Positions 1 through 8,571 of a stretch of DNA of 47,834 nt are shown here, piece by piece. The position numbers and the translations under genes were made by a program. This stretch comes from Candidatus Vogelbacteria bacterium (GTDB lineage: Bacteria; Patescibacteriota; Minisyncoccia; Phycocordibacterales; XYD1-FULL-46-19): positions 1 to 47,834 of the forward strand of contig JACPIA010000001.1 of assembly GCA_016188295.1 (NCBI GenBank). Reading direction: 5' to 3'. The notes beneath the pieces are model-generated. The model was not told the origin of the DNA. It worked only from the letters and a program-made list of their open reading frames with translations, and made no database searches. The stretch's first letter is position 1. The number at the start of each line of letters is the position of its first letter.

Positions 1-1051
1 ACTAGATTAGCACTCTAATTGCATCACTTCACTTCTTCAGAAAGAGCTGCTTAGGACTTTTGAATTTCAATCGTTTTCGTTCTCGATCGTTGAGTCGCCT
101 GACGACATCCGCCAATTCTTTTGGAGTAATCACATTGAAGTCGATGGACCTCGGGAAATACTGACGTAAGAGTCCGTTGGTATTCTCGTTCGTGCCTCGC
201 TCCCAAAAATGATATGGATATGCAAAATACACGGTCATGCCGGACTTCTTTTCAAGATGTTCCCAGTCAGAGAATTCAGGCCCATTGTCGAGAGTGGCCG
301 TCTTCCGTTTCTTCTTTGGAATGCGCTTGAATCTCTCGATTGCAAGTTTCGTCAGAAGCTCCGCATTCATCTTCGGCAAGAGAAATGCGATGAGGTATCC
401 CGTTCTGCGATCGACAAACGAAACGATGCGCACCCTCCTGTCTCTTCCCATCAAGGTATCACCTTCAAAATCTCCGAGCCTCCCTCGGCGTTCAACGATC
501 TTCGGCCGCTCGTCAATGCGTCGTTTCTTGGCTTGTTCCCTTATTGTTTCTCTCTTCTTGGTGCCATGTCTCCTCCGATACTTTCCTTTTTGTGATCGTA
601 GATATTGCTTGAGATGCGGTGTCCGCTCCTTGATGTATCGGTAGATGGTGCTTGGGGCAAGCGTCTTTCCTTTTCTTTTCAGGACACCGGAGATTTGTTC
701 GGGTGACTTGTGAAGCTTCAATTCTTTCTTGACGAAGCGAAGCAGCGTTCCTTTGATGACCCGAATACTTTCCATGGCAGCAATGCGCTTCATGCGTTTT
801 CCGCGTCTTGCCTCGTGCGGATCGTATCCATTCCTTCCCCCGTATTCCTTGACGTGCCTTGAAACCGAACTGATGTCCTTGCTGATGGCGTGGGCAATGT
901 CCCGGAGCGAATATCCAGCCTTCAGCATCCGCGAAATGCAGGATCGGTCGCCCGAACCTATGTGTGTATGTGACATCCTTCCAGTGTGAGGCCCCGAAAG
1001 GGTGTTGCAATTAGCCTGCAAACTTTGTTGCGTTTAGAGTGAGAATTCACT
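1..1051 (-). mobile_element. Complete IS30-family insertion sequence
   Basis: Transposase ORF flanked by imperfect terminal inverted repeats (CACTCTAAttGCAtCA near 11-26; rc of 1023-1051 reads GTGAATTCTCACTCTAAACGCAACAAAGTT). The left end is repeated in inverted orientation at 47699-47834. Confidence 0.9.
29..976 (-). CDS. IS30-family transposase (ORF open to 1021; start probably at MSHTHIG)
   Basis: N-terminal HTH (YSLRDIAHAISKDISSVSRHV) and IS30 DDE motifs GDFEGDT, TLDNGPEF, PYHFWERGTNENTNGLLRQYFP. Confidence 0.93.
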   Translation of the reverse strand: MSHTHIGSGDRSCISRMLKAGYSLRDIAHAISKDISSVSRHVKEYGGRNGYDPHEARRGKRMKRIAAMESIRVIKGTLLRFVKKELKLHKSPEQISGVLKRKGKTLAPSTIYRYIKERTPHLKQYLRSQKGKYRRRHGTKKRETIREQAKKRRIDERPKIVERRGRLGDFEGDTLMGRDRRVRIVSFVDRRTGYLIAFLLPKMNAELLTKLAIERFKRIPKKKRKTATLDNGPEFSDWEHLEKKSGMTVYFAYPYHFWERGTNENTNGLLRQYFPRSIDFNVITPKELADVVRRLNDRERKRLKFKSPKQLFLKK

Positions 1052-1060
1052 AACGACAAA

Positions 1061-1089
1061 TTGACAGATTAATATGTATTTGCTCTACT
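1061..1089 (+). promoter_or_regulatory. Putative sigma70 promoter (TTGACA-17-TCTACT) abutting the IS30 end
   Basis: TTGACA at 1061-1066, 17-nt spacer ending TGC, then TCTACT. Confidence 0.5.
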
Positions 1090-1150
1090 TAGAATTAGAT
1101 TAGAATCTGGCATTGGACCTAGTTTGACAACAAAGGAAAGGAAGCTGACC

Positions 1151-1906
1151 ATGCCAACTATGCTCGGCACAATGCAAGGCGACGCTCTAGGGGTAATTCA
1201 ATACCTTGGACCGTTGATGAAGCATCTGATCGGTGAGGAAATGACCAAGACCTTGCTCGACTTTTTTCAAAAATTGTCGGGCGAGGGCGGCGAGGCCTGG
1301 TGGATGGCGTTTAAGCGCTTTCTCCGCAAAGAGAATCCCTGGATTTTGCTGTTGGACGGAGGTAGTCAACTCGAGCGCTGGTCCCTGATCTACAAAGAGG
1401 TTTTTGGATTGGAGATCAACGTTACGTCGATCAAAATTCCCGCTCAACGACTAGGCTTTGAATGTCTGCTGGTTATACCAAAAGGGCTAACCCTCGGTCA
1501 GATTGTTACGGTCCTGCGGCAGAAGTTTGACGTCTCGTTGTATGTCGAAGATCTGAATCAAGACGTGACGGTCAACTATCGAGTAAATACGGAAACGTAT
1601 GCGATCTGGATCCGTGATGTGGTTGAAGCCGATGAGGATAATAAAAACCTCTCGGCCAACCAGTTGAAAAAGCAAGGGATTGAAGGGGTGACGTTGATGG
1701 AGCGTTTGCTTTACGAGCTTATCTACTTTACGGAGACCGGCAAACATCTAGATGTGGAAAACTGGACGCTTTGCTCCGGCTCCCTTAACTCGGGCGGTGG
1801 CGTGCCGGGCGTGTACTGGGATGCCGACCGCCGCGGGTTGCGCGTCGGCTGGTTCGATCCGGACCGCCGGAGTGACCGCCTACGGGCTCGTGCAGTAGTT
1901 TCCTAA
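1151..1906 (+). CDS. Hypothetical protein with C-type-lectin-like C-terminus; candidate DGR variable protein (ORF open from 1124)
   Basis: Complete ORF, purine-rich AAGGAAAGGAAG upstream of ATG 1151. C-terminus CSGSLNSGGGVPGVYWDADRRGLRVGWFDPDRRSDRLRARAVVS. Confidence 0.75.
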   Translation: MPTMLGTMQGDALGVIQYLGPLMKHLIGEEMTKTLLDFFQKLSGEGGEAWWMAFKRFLRKENPWILLLDGGSQLERWSLIYKEVFGLEINVTSIKIPAQRLGFECLLVIPKGLTLGQIVTVLRQKFDVSLYVEDLNQDVTVNYRVNTETYAIWIRDVVEADEDNKNLSANQLKKQGIEGVTLMERLLYELIYFTETGKHLDVENWTLCSGSLNSGGGVPGVYWDADRRGLRVGWFDPDRRSDRLRARAVVS

Positions 1907-1932
1907 ATCTTATACCTTTTTACTTTAACTCT

Positions 1933-1968
1933 TGCCCCGACAACTTGTTTGTCGGGGCATCTCTTTTT
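1933..1968 (+). terminator. Rho-independent terminator
   Basis: TGCCCCGACAA / TTGTCGGGGCA 11-bp stem followed by TCTCTTTTT. Confidence 0.85.
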
Positions 1969-1980
1969 AGCTCAATTTTC

Positions 1981-2568
1981 CTAACGGCCGGATTTTTCTT
2001 TAATGATTTGATCGACGATGCCGTATTTTTTGGCCTCGTCCGCGGACATAAAAAAGTCACGGTCGGTATCTTTTTCGATCTGGGAGAGCGATTGGCCGGT
2101 GTTAGTGGCTAACATTTTATTTAAACTGTCTTTGGTCTTAAGAATGTGTTTGGCAGTAATGGCAATGTCGGAGGCTTGGCCCTCGGTACCGCCAAGTGGC
2201 TGATGGACCATCACTTCAGCATTAGGGAGAATAAAACGCTTGCCTTTTTTACCCGCCGCGAGGACGATTGCGCCACCTGAGGCGGCCATACCCACGCATA
2301 CTGTCGAGATATCCGGCTTAACATGGTTCATAGTATCGACAATCGCTAAAGTTGAGGTTACTGATCCACCAGGGGAATTAACATAAAGGGTAATATCTTT
2401 TTTAGGATCCTCTGCTTCTAAAAATAACAGTTGGGCGATAATTAAATTAGCGCTGTAGTCGTCAATGGGGCCACCTAAAAACACAATCCGCTCTTTAAGT
2501 AAGCGTGAGTAAATATCATAGGCGCGCTCGCCTTGAGGGGATTTTTCGATTACTGTCGGAATCAACAT
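1981..2568 (-). CDS. clpP: ATP-dependent Clp protease proteolytic subunit
   Basis: [17 protein letters not shown] around the catalytic Ser, VMVHQPLGG with catalytic His. Confidence 0.95.
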   Translation of the reverse strand: MLIPTVIEKSPQGERAYDIYSRLLKERIVFLGGPIDDYSANLIIAQLLFLEAEDPKKDITLYVNSPGGSVTSTLAIVDTMNHVKPDISTVCVGMAASGGAIVLAAGKKGKRFILPNAEVMVHQPLGGTEGQASDIAITAKHILKTKDSLNKMLATNTGQSLSQIEKDTDRDFFMSADEAKKYGIVDQIIKEKSGR

Positions 2569-2582
2569 AAGCCAGCAGTATA

Positions 2583-3464
2583 TCAGTTTGAGGCTAAGGT
2601 TTCAAGCGCCTGATAAACCTGCTCATGAGCTAAATAACCAGTTACATAAGTGCGTAATCTATTCTCGTCTGCTCTCGGGTAATGAGTCTTTAACTGACCA
2701 ATTTCTTTAGTGATCTCCTCCTCATTTGGTTTAATTTTTAAATCGAGCGTTAAAGCATCTAAAATTAAGCCTAAGCGGACGCGTTTGTCGGCATCAGGTT
2801 GCCAATCGGTCTTTAATTCTTCAACCGTTTTTTTAAGATGAGTCAAATAATCAGTAAAATTTAACTGCATACTCTCAATACTGGCGCGTAATTCCGCCAA
2901 CATTTTGTCGAGTTCGTAGTCAATTAACACCATTGGCAAGGTGAGACCTTGACAATGGGCGCTGATCGCTTCCAGCATCGCTACCCGTTGCTTGTTTTTA
3001 TGCTTTAATTTCTCTTCTTCTTTTTCTGTCTCGGTCGCCTCGGCTTTTTCTGGTCCAGTTTCGATTGGCTTTAATTCTTTAATTATTTTTTTATAATCGG
3101 GCAAAATAATAGTTGGTACAATGGCGGTCGTAATTTCTAGCTCCAACGAATTACCTGCCGCTAACTTAGTCACCTTAACACTCGGCTCACCGACGGCATC
3201 TAATTTTTCTTGCTTAATTATCATTGGATAATGCTCGCGGATCGCCTCGTTGGCCATTTGCCATAAAATTTTACCCTCACCGACCTCGCGGGCCACTAAG
3301 TCGCTCGGAGCGTGACCCTTGCGGAAGCCGGGCAACTCCACCTCCTTAACTAATGCTCTAATAACCTTAGGCCGATAAGCATCAAAAACCTCACTCGGTA
3401 AAGTGAGATTTAGGGTGACGGTAGCGTCACTGGCATTTTCTGTTTTAGTAACAACAGTAAACAT
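2583..3464 (-). CDS. tig: Trigger factor, short form apparently lacking the PPIase domain
   Basis: N-terminal ribosome-binding signature [12 protein letters not shown] followed by a C-terminal helical region; 293 aa. Confidence 0.85.
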   Translation of the reverse strand: MFTVVTKTENASDATVTLNLTLPSEVFDAYRPKVIRALVKEVELPGFRKGHAPSDLVAREVGEGKILWQMANEAIREHYPMIIKQEKLDAVGEPSVKVTKLAAGNSLELEITTAIVPTIILPDYKKIIKELKPIETGPEKAEATETEKEEEKLKHKNKQRVAMLEAISAHCQGLTLPMVLIDYELDKMLAELRASIESMQLNFTDYLTHLKKTVEELKTDWQPDADKRVRLGLILDALTLDLKIKPNEEEITKEIGQLKTHYPRADENRLRTYVTGYLAHEQVYQALETLASN

Positions 3465-3478
3465 CTAACAATGTCGGT

Positions 3479-3748
3479 TTAGAGTTTTAACTCCGCTTCG
3501 ATCTGCTCCAATTCGGCGTCTAAATTATCGATATTAGTATCTTCAATATCGGCTTTAATATCTTCTAGCTTAGTTGAAGTACCTTGCGTTTTCAGCTCCT
3601 CCGCAGTCGGTGGCGTCGTGTTGGCCGGTTTAATCCAATTTTGCTTAAAAATGTAAACACCGCCAATTATCAAGATGATGATAATGAGGATTGAGCCGAT
3701 TAACGGACCAGGACTGTTTTCTTGAGTCGGATTTAGATTTGTTTCCAT
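3479..3748 (-). CDS. Small single-TM hypothetical protein
   Basis: Hydrophobic segment PLIGSILIIIILIIGGVYIF and acidic C-terminus; in line with neighbouring minus-strand genes. Confidence 0.65.
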   Translation of the reverse strand: METNLNPTQENSPGPLIGSILIIIILIIGGVYIFKQNWIKPANTTPPTAEELKTQGTSTKLEDIKADIEDTNIDNLDAELEQIEAELKL

Positions 3749-3753
3749 ATAAT

Positions 3754-4467
3754 TTATTGATTAGTGGTAGTGGTAGTGGCGGTGGAAGTGGCCGTGTTCC
3801 TGTCATTGACCGGGCCGACACCTTCAATTAAGCGAATTACTTCGATTAACTTGGCATGAGCGGTCTTAATGCTGTCGCGGACCTGACTGACTGCTTGTCG
3901 GATATCTCCAAAAGCGGTTTTAGGAGTCGAGCTGGCTAAAATATTGTCAATTTCCGTTGGCAAAGTCGCTAATTTATCCCGACTGTCTTTAATCAGGTTT
4001 TTAGTCTCATCTAATTTTGGTTTGGCTTCGTCAGTGAGCCGGCCGCTGTCTTCTAGACGTTCAATAAATCTATCAATCCGCGTTAAAACGGCCGCAAAGC
4101 GCTGAATCATAATAGCGCCAAAACGGCGGATATTCTCTTGGCGTTTCTCGTCAATCCAATTTTTTATCGCGACGGTAGTGCTGGCAATCACCACTCGGCG
4201 TTCGTCACGCAATTCTTCACGCGCTTCTTTAAAATCGGCGCTGGAGCTGGTGGCCAGTGTTAGACGTTCCTCAAGCAACCGGCGCCGCCGTTCTTCAATC
4301 TCCCGAAAAGCTTCTCTCCGTTCGTCACGGATACTCTCTCGGATAGTACGAATTTTATTTAAGTAATCAAGTTGTTCCGTGGTGGTACTGCCGGTTTCAG
4401 CCAGGGCGCTTAGGCTACCACCAAAGATAGCCATCAGGGTTACCAAGCCGATAATTAGTGATTTCAT
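3754..4467 (-). CDS. Exported coiled-coil hypothetical protein
   Basis: Signal peptide MKSLIIGLVTLMAIFGGSLSALA followed by a highly charged helical region. Confidence 0.7.
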   Translation of the reverse strand: MKSLIIGLVTLMAIFGGSLSALAETGSTTTEQLDYLNKIRTIRESIRDERREAFREIEERRRRLLEERLTLATSSSADFKEAREELRDERRVVIASTTVAIKNWIDEKRQENIRRFGAIMIQRFAAVLTRIDRFIERLEDSGRLTDEAKPKLDETKNLIKDSRDKLATLPTEIDNILASSTPKTAFGDIRQAVSQVRDSIKTAHAKLIEVIRLIEGVGPVNDRNTATSTATTTTTNQ

Positions 4468-4494
4468 ATTAGTTTTAAAGAGAAATTAACTATT

Positions 4495-4522
4495 AAACCA
4501 CCTCTAAATAAAGAGGTGGTTT
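4495..4522 (-). terminator. Intrinsic terminator after ppa
   Basis: AAACCACCTCT / AGAGGTGGTTT 11-bp stem with AAATAA loop. Confidence 0.75.
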
Positions 4523-4542
4523 AATGATAGCACAAAATCAGT

Positions 4543-5067
4543 TTATTTTGAATACCGGTCTTGGTATTGCTTGCGGGAACACTCAAAGTCCGCTTGGGCT
4601 TTGCTTTTAGGCTCCCAATTGCCGACTAGCACTTCTTTACGCTGTAAATCCTTGTAAACGCGGAAAAAGTGATGAATCTCTTCTAGAGTGTGCGGTTCTA
4701 AATCAATCAAATCTTGAATACTATTAAAGCGCGGGTCGTTTTTAGGGACGCCGAGCACCTTGGTATCGCTGTCGCCACCGTCAGTCATGGAGAGGACGCC
4801 AATGGGTCGCGTGGCCACTAAACAGCCAGGTACAAACGGTTCATGTGAGAGCACGAGCACATCTAAAGGATCGCCATCATCCCACAAAGTTTGAGGGACA
4901 AAGCCATAATTGGCCGGATAATGCATTGGCGAGTAAAGCACCCGATCGACGTGGATTAAACCGGTTTTTTTGTCTAACTCGTATTTGACGCGCGAAAGTT
5001 TAGGGATTTCAACAATCACATTAAACACTTCTTTAGTTCCGGGCGGGATATCATGCCACAAATTCAT
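4543..5067 (-). CDS. ppa: Inorganic pyrophosphatase
   Basis: Family I PPase: YPANYGFVPQTLWDDGDPLDVLVLS. Confidence 0.95.
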   Translation of the reverse strand: MNLWHDIPPGTKEVFNVIVEIPKLSRVKYELDKKTGLIHVDRVLYSPMHYPANYGFVPQTLWDDGDPLDVLVLSHEPFVPGCLVATRPIGVLSMTDGGDSDTKVLGVPKNDPRFNSIQDLIDLEPHTLEEIHHFFRVYKDLQRKEVLVGNWEPKSKAQADFECSRKQYQDRYSK

Positions 5068-5078
5068 AGATTTAGAGG

Positions 5079-6269
5079 TTAGATATTAGAGGTTGGAGGT
5101 TCGATTATTTCTGGAATTTCGTTTAAGTTAGGGGCGACAATATCAATCTTCCAGCCGGTTAATTTGGCGGCTAATCGCGCATTTTGACCACCTTTGCCCA
5201 CCGCGAGGGAGAATTGGTCCGCCGGCACCTCAATGGTGGCTTGGTGTAGCTCCTCATCTAAGTTCACTTTATTAATTTTAGCGGGAGAGAGGGCGTGTTG
5301 GATAAAGCTCTCGGCATTCTCCGACCAGCCAATAATGTCAATCTTTTCCCCGCCTAACTCGGCAATTACCGTCGAGACGCGGGAGCCTTTTTGACCGACA
5401 CAGGCGCCGACCGGATCAATGCCATTATCGCCCGACCAGACGGCAATTTTGGTTCGAGCGCCGGCCTCGCGAGCAATGGCTTTAATCTCGACGGCGCCAT
5501 TAGCGATCTCCGGCGCTTCAATCTCGAATAATTTTTTAATGAATTGCGGGTGGGCGCGGGAGAGACGAAGAGTAATTCCTCGCGGGGTCTCCTCCACTAA
5601 CATTAAATAAGCTCGTAAACGCTCACCTTGGCGGTAAAACTCGCCTGGGATTTGCTCATCATAAGGCAAAATAGCGGTCGCGCGGCCTAAATCGACTAAG
5701 ACATTACCGCGCTCGATCTTTTGGACTTTACCGTTAATAATTTCCCCTTGGCGGTGGGAATACTCGTCTAAAATAGAACCCTTTTCGGCTTCGCGAATAC
5801 GTTGGATAATCACTTGTTTGGCGGTTTGGGCGGCAATCCGGCCATAATCTTCTTTAGCCTCAAGGGGAAAGGTCAACTCATCACCTAGATTGGCCTCCCG
5901 TTTTATTTTACGGGCATCGGCCAACATAATATGATGTTCCGCATTAAAGCGGGGTTTTTCCACTGTTTCATCGGTGTCAGTCCCGCCGGTTATCGGCGCT
6001 AAACCAGCAAACTCCTCTGGCTCAATTTCCTCATCGCCGTCCGGTATCCGGACCGTGCTCTCATCCACCACGATTTTAACTTGGTAAAACTCGGCGGCGC
6101 CAGTGTCTAAATCTAAATTAGCTCTAATAATCTGGCCTTTTTTGCCATAATCTTTTTTGTAAGCGGCGGTTAAGGCATCAACAATCGCCTCGATGATTTT
6201 ATCCTTCGAGATATGACGCTCCTCCTCTAATTGTTCCAAGGCCCCCTTAAGGGCTTTTAAATCCATCAT
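5079..6269 (-). CDS. nusA: Transcription termination/antitermination factor NusA
   Basis: NusA N-terminus, S1-like region, KH motifs (DPVGACVGQKGSRV, VGKGGQNARLAAKLTGWKIDI). Confidence 0.95.
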   Translation of the reverse strand: MMDLKALKGALEQLEEERHISKDKIIEAIVDALTAAYKKDYGKKGQIIRANLDLDTGAAEFYQVKIVVDESTVRIPDGDEEIEPEEFAGLAPITGGTDTDETVEKPRFNAEHHIMLADARKIKREANLGDELTFPLEAKEDYGRIAAQTAKQVIIQRIREAEKGSILDEYSHRQGEIINGKVQKIERGNVLVDLGRATAILPYDEQIPGEFYRQGERLRAYLMLVEETPRGITLRLSRAHPQFIKKLFEIEAPEIANGAVEIKAIAREAGARTKIAVWSGDNGIDPVGACVGQKGSRVSTVIAELGGEKIDIIGWSENAESFIQHALSPAKINKVNLDEELHQATIEVPADQFSLAVGKGGQNARLAAKLTGWKIDIVAPNLNEIPEIIEPPTSNI

Positions 6270-6296
6270 ATTTTCTTATTTAAGGCTATTTTGAGT

Positions 6297-6361
6297 AAAA
6301 AAAGTGCCCGTGGGCACGGACATCACCACTACATCTTATCCACATCATTGCTTAAAGTCAA
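6297..6361 (-). promoter_or_regulatory. nusA promoter with promoter-proximal hairpin/U-tract leader
   Basis: Minus strand: TTGACT (6361-6356), 17-nt spacer, TAAGAT (6338-6333), then GTGCCCACGGGCAC (6317-6304) and T7 (6303-6297), all upstream of the nusA start. Confidence 0.7.
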
Positions 6362-6426
6362 TCTATCTTCTGGGGAGTCGTGTTATGCTATAAAGCATAT
6401 TATCCTAACCGATTTACATCATCATT

Positions 6427-8427
6427 ATGTCTAAATTATTATCTGCGATTCTGTTGGTGCTCGCTTTTGTTGTTGCTATGCCAATTGCTTTAGCTGATTG
6501 GACTGCGCCAATCGCGACTCCGCCGACTTGTGCCACTGGCAGTCCCGGTTGTGATGCGCCGATCAATGTTTCGGCTAATGATCAAATTAAAGCCGGTAGT
6601 CTAAAAGCCGGTGTCCTAGGCGTGGGTAACAATTTATCATCTTGGATTTTGCAAAATCGGACTGATGCCGGCTTGGGCGGTGCTTTTAATATCGCCAAGA
6701 TTAATAATGCCGTCTCCTTAGGTAATTTTTTCACTATTGCCGCCACTAGTAGTTCTTTAGGTAATATCGGTATTGGAACAATCTGGCCGGTTTATAAACT
6801 GCATCTTTATGGCTCTAATCCAACCATTGCTCTCCAGGCTCTAGGTGGTAATGCTTGGGGTTTACGTAGTTGGAGTGATGGTAATTTCTATATCAATGAT
6901 CTTACTAATAATAATGCCGCTGGTGCCGGCACTCGGATGAGAATCGAGACAGCTACCGGTAATGTTGTCCTTGGTTTAGGTAGTAAACCCAACGCCGCAT
7001 TGGAGTTGGGTGGTAGTATCTCTGGCAAAGAGCCTAATGCTGGAAAACTGGGGTATAATTTATTTACTGGTCAAGGCGAGGGTATTGATATTGTTGGTGG
7101 CGGTCCTTCGGTTGGCGCCCGTGAAGTTCGCATTTGGGACAATCTTCAAGTCTGTAATCCAACTAACAGTATTTGTACTGATGTCGTGGGCGGTGGCGGT
7201 GGTAGCTCCAATTGGGAGGCAATCAGCGGAGTAGCTAATAGTCTCCAAAACAAAAATACTGGCATTGTCCGCGTCAAAGGCGGCCGTTTGCAGGTAACGG
7301 GGAATGCTAACACATTACCTCCAACTGCAACTGGCAGTAAAGGATTGGAGCTTGGTTTTGATTTGGATGCAGATACTCCAACTGGTGGTCAAGCAAACGA
7401 GGGAGTATTGACTAGTATGGACCGCAGTTCTGGAGCAGTATTACAATCAATGCGTTATAACGCCTCTCAACATCGGTTTTTAGTTAATGATAAAAATACG
7501 TTACAAATTAGTCCAAATAATAATGGTAATGCGGGTTTTGTCAGAAGCACTGGCCGTATTCAAGTAACCGGTAATGCTATTCCCGCAAATGGTAAGGGTC
7601 TGGAATTAGGCTTTCTTGATAATGAGGGAGTGATAACAACTCGTGATATTGATGCTAATCCAACGTTTCCGTCTTTATTAGGTACTAGATACAATGGAAC
7701 ATATCATACATTCCAAATTGGTGGTGTTGATGCGTTTAAGATTAATTCAGCTGGAAATATCGGTGTTGGTACTAGTGTCAACAACCCTTCCGCTAAATTG
7801 GATATTGGTGGCAATATAAGAATTGCGGATGGTACTCAAGGTGCTGGTAAAGTCTTAACCTCTAATGCTAATGGTGTAGCTAGTTGGCAAGACCCAACAG
7901 GAGGAGGATTACCAACTGGGACTACCGATCAAACTTTGCGCCACAATGGTACTAGTTGGGTGGCCAATAACTTTTTAAAGAGTTCTGCTAATCAGGTAAA
8001 TATCGGTATGGGTGTTGACACAGCTTCCACTGTTATATTGGGAATTAATGGTAAAGTACAAATCCTTGGCGGTGATCCTGGATCAGGTAAAGTCTTAACT
8101 TCTGATGCTAGTGGTGTGGCCTCTTGGCAGACACCAACAGGAGGAACACCTCTCCCTCCTCCAGGTCCTAATGGTGATGTGCTTACGGTTGTTAATAATA
8201 TCTGGACCAGTCAGGCCCCAGGTTACATCCGAGGCGGTCATTATGGATATGGTAGGACAACTACTGCATCTTACTGGCCTGGTTGTTACGATAGAGTAAA
8301 TCCAATGTCAACATCTTGTAGTTGTCCTGATGGATTTACTAGATACAAGATGGGAAAAGAGACAATAAATCCGAATTTCCCTGCATCTTCATATGATAAT
8401 GAATTCTACACTTGTATTAAAAACTAA
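6427..8427 (+). CDS. Large secreted surface protein with tail-fibre-like repeats
   Basis: Signal peptide MSKLLSAILLVLAFVVAMPIALA; Gly/Asn/Ser-rich body; repeats GAGKVLTSNANGVASWQDPTGG and GSGKVLTSDASGVASWQTPTGG. Confidence 0.8.
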   Translation: MSKLLSAILLVLAFVVAMPIALADWTAPIATPPTCATGSPGCDAPINVSANDQIKAGSLKAGVLGVGNNLSSWILQNRTDAGLGGAFNIAKINNAVSLGNFFTIAATSSSLGNIGIGTIWPVYKLHLYGSNPTIALQALGGNAWGLRSWSDGNFYINDLTNNNAAGAGTRMRIETATGNVVLGLGSKPNAALELGGSISGKEPNAGKLGYNLFTGQGEGIDIVGGGPSVGAREVRIWDNLQVCNPTNSICTDVVGGGGGSSNWEAISGVANSLQNKNTGIVRVKGGRLQVTGNANTLPPTATGSKGLELGFDLDADTPTGGQANEGVLTSMDRSSGAVLQSMRYNASQHRFLVNDKNTLQISPNNNGNAGFVRSTGRIQVTGNAIPANGKGLELGFLDNEGVITTRDIDANPTFPSLLGTRYNGTYHTFQIGGVDAFKINSAGNIGVGTSVNNPSAKLDIGGNIRIADGTQGAGKVLTSNANGVASWQDPTGGGLPTGTTDQTLRHNGTSWVANNFLKSSANQVNIGMGVDTASTVILGINGKVQILGGDPGSGKVLTSDASGVASWQTPTGGTPLPPPGPNGDVLTVVNNIWTSQAPGYIRGGHYGYGRTTTASYWPGCYDRVNPMSTSCSCPDGFTRYKMGKETINPNFPASSYDNEFYTCIKN

Positions 8428-8438
8428 GTAGCCTCCGG

Positions 8439-8456
8439 CAAGGCGAGGCCTTGACA
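8439..8456. repeat. Palindromic repeat family A, copy 1
   Basis: CAAGGC-GAG-GCCTTG-ACA; exact reverse complement of part of copy 2. Confidence 0.85.
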
Positions 8457-8458
8457 CC

Positions 8459-8491
8459 AAAGAAACAGCCCTGAATAAGGGTTTTTTCTTT
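8459..8491 (+). terminator. Terminator-like hairpin between palindrome copies 1 and 2
   Basis: AAAGAAA..CCCT-GAATA-AGGG-TTTTTTCTTT. Confidence 0.55.
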
Positions 8492-8500
8492 GTTCTCCAT

Positions 8501-8521
8501 TGTCAAGGCCTCGCCTTGACA
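8501..8521. repeat. Palindromic repeat family A, copy 2
   Basis: TGTCAAGGC-CTC-GCCTTGACA, 9-bp perfect stem. Confidence 0.85.
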
Positions 8522-8571
8522 ATACCAAAGTTCTCACGATCGTAAATATTTTGGTATGGTATAATAAAAAC

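Noticed and set aside
209-1010. ORFs 209-595 (+), 237-644 (+), 513-1010 (-), 729-989 (+)
   Set aside because: Overlapping or out-of-frame shadows of the IS30 transposase, with low-complexity non-protein-like translations.
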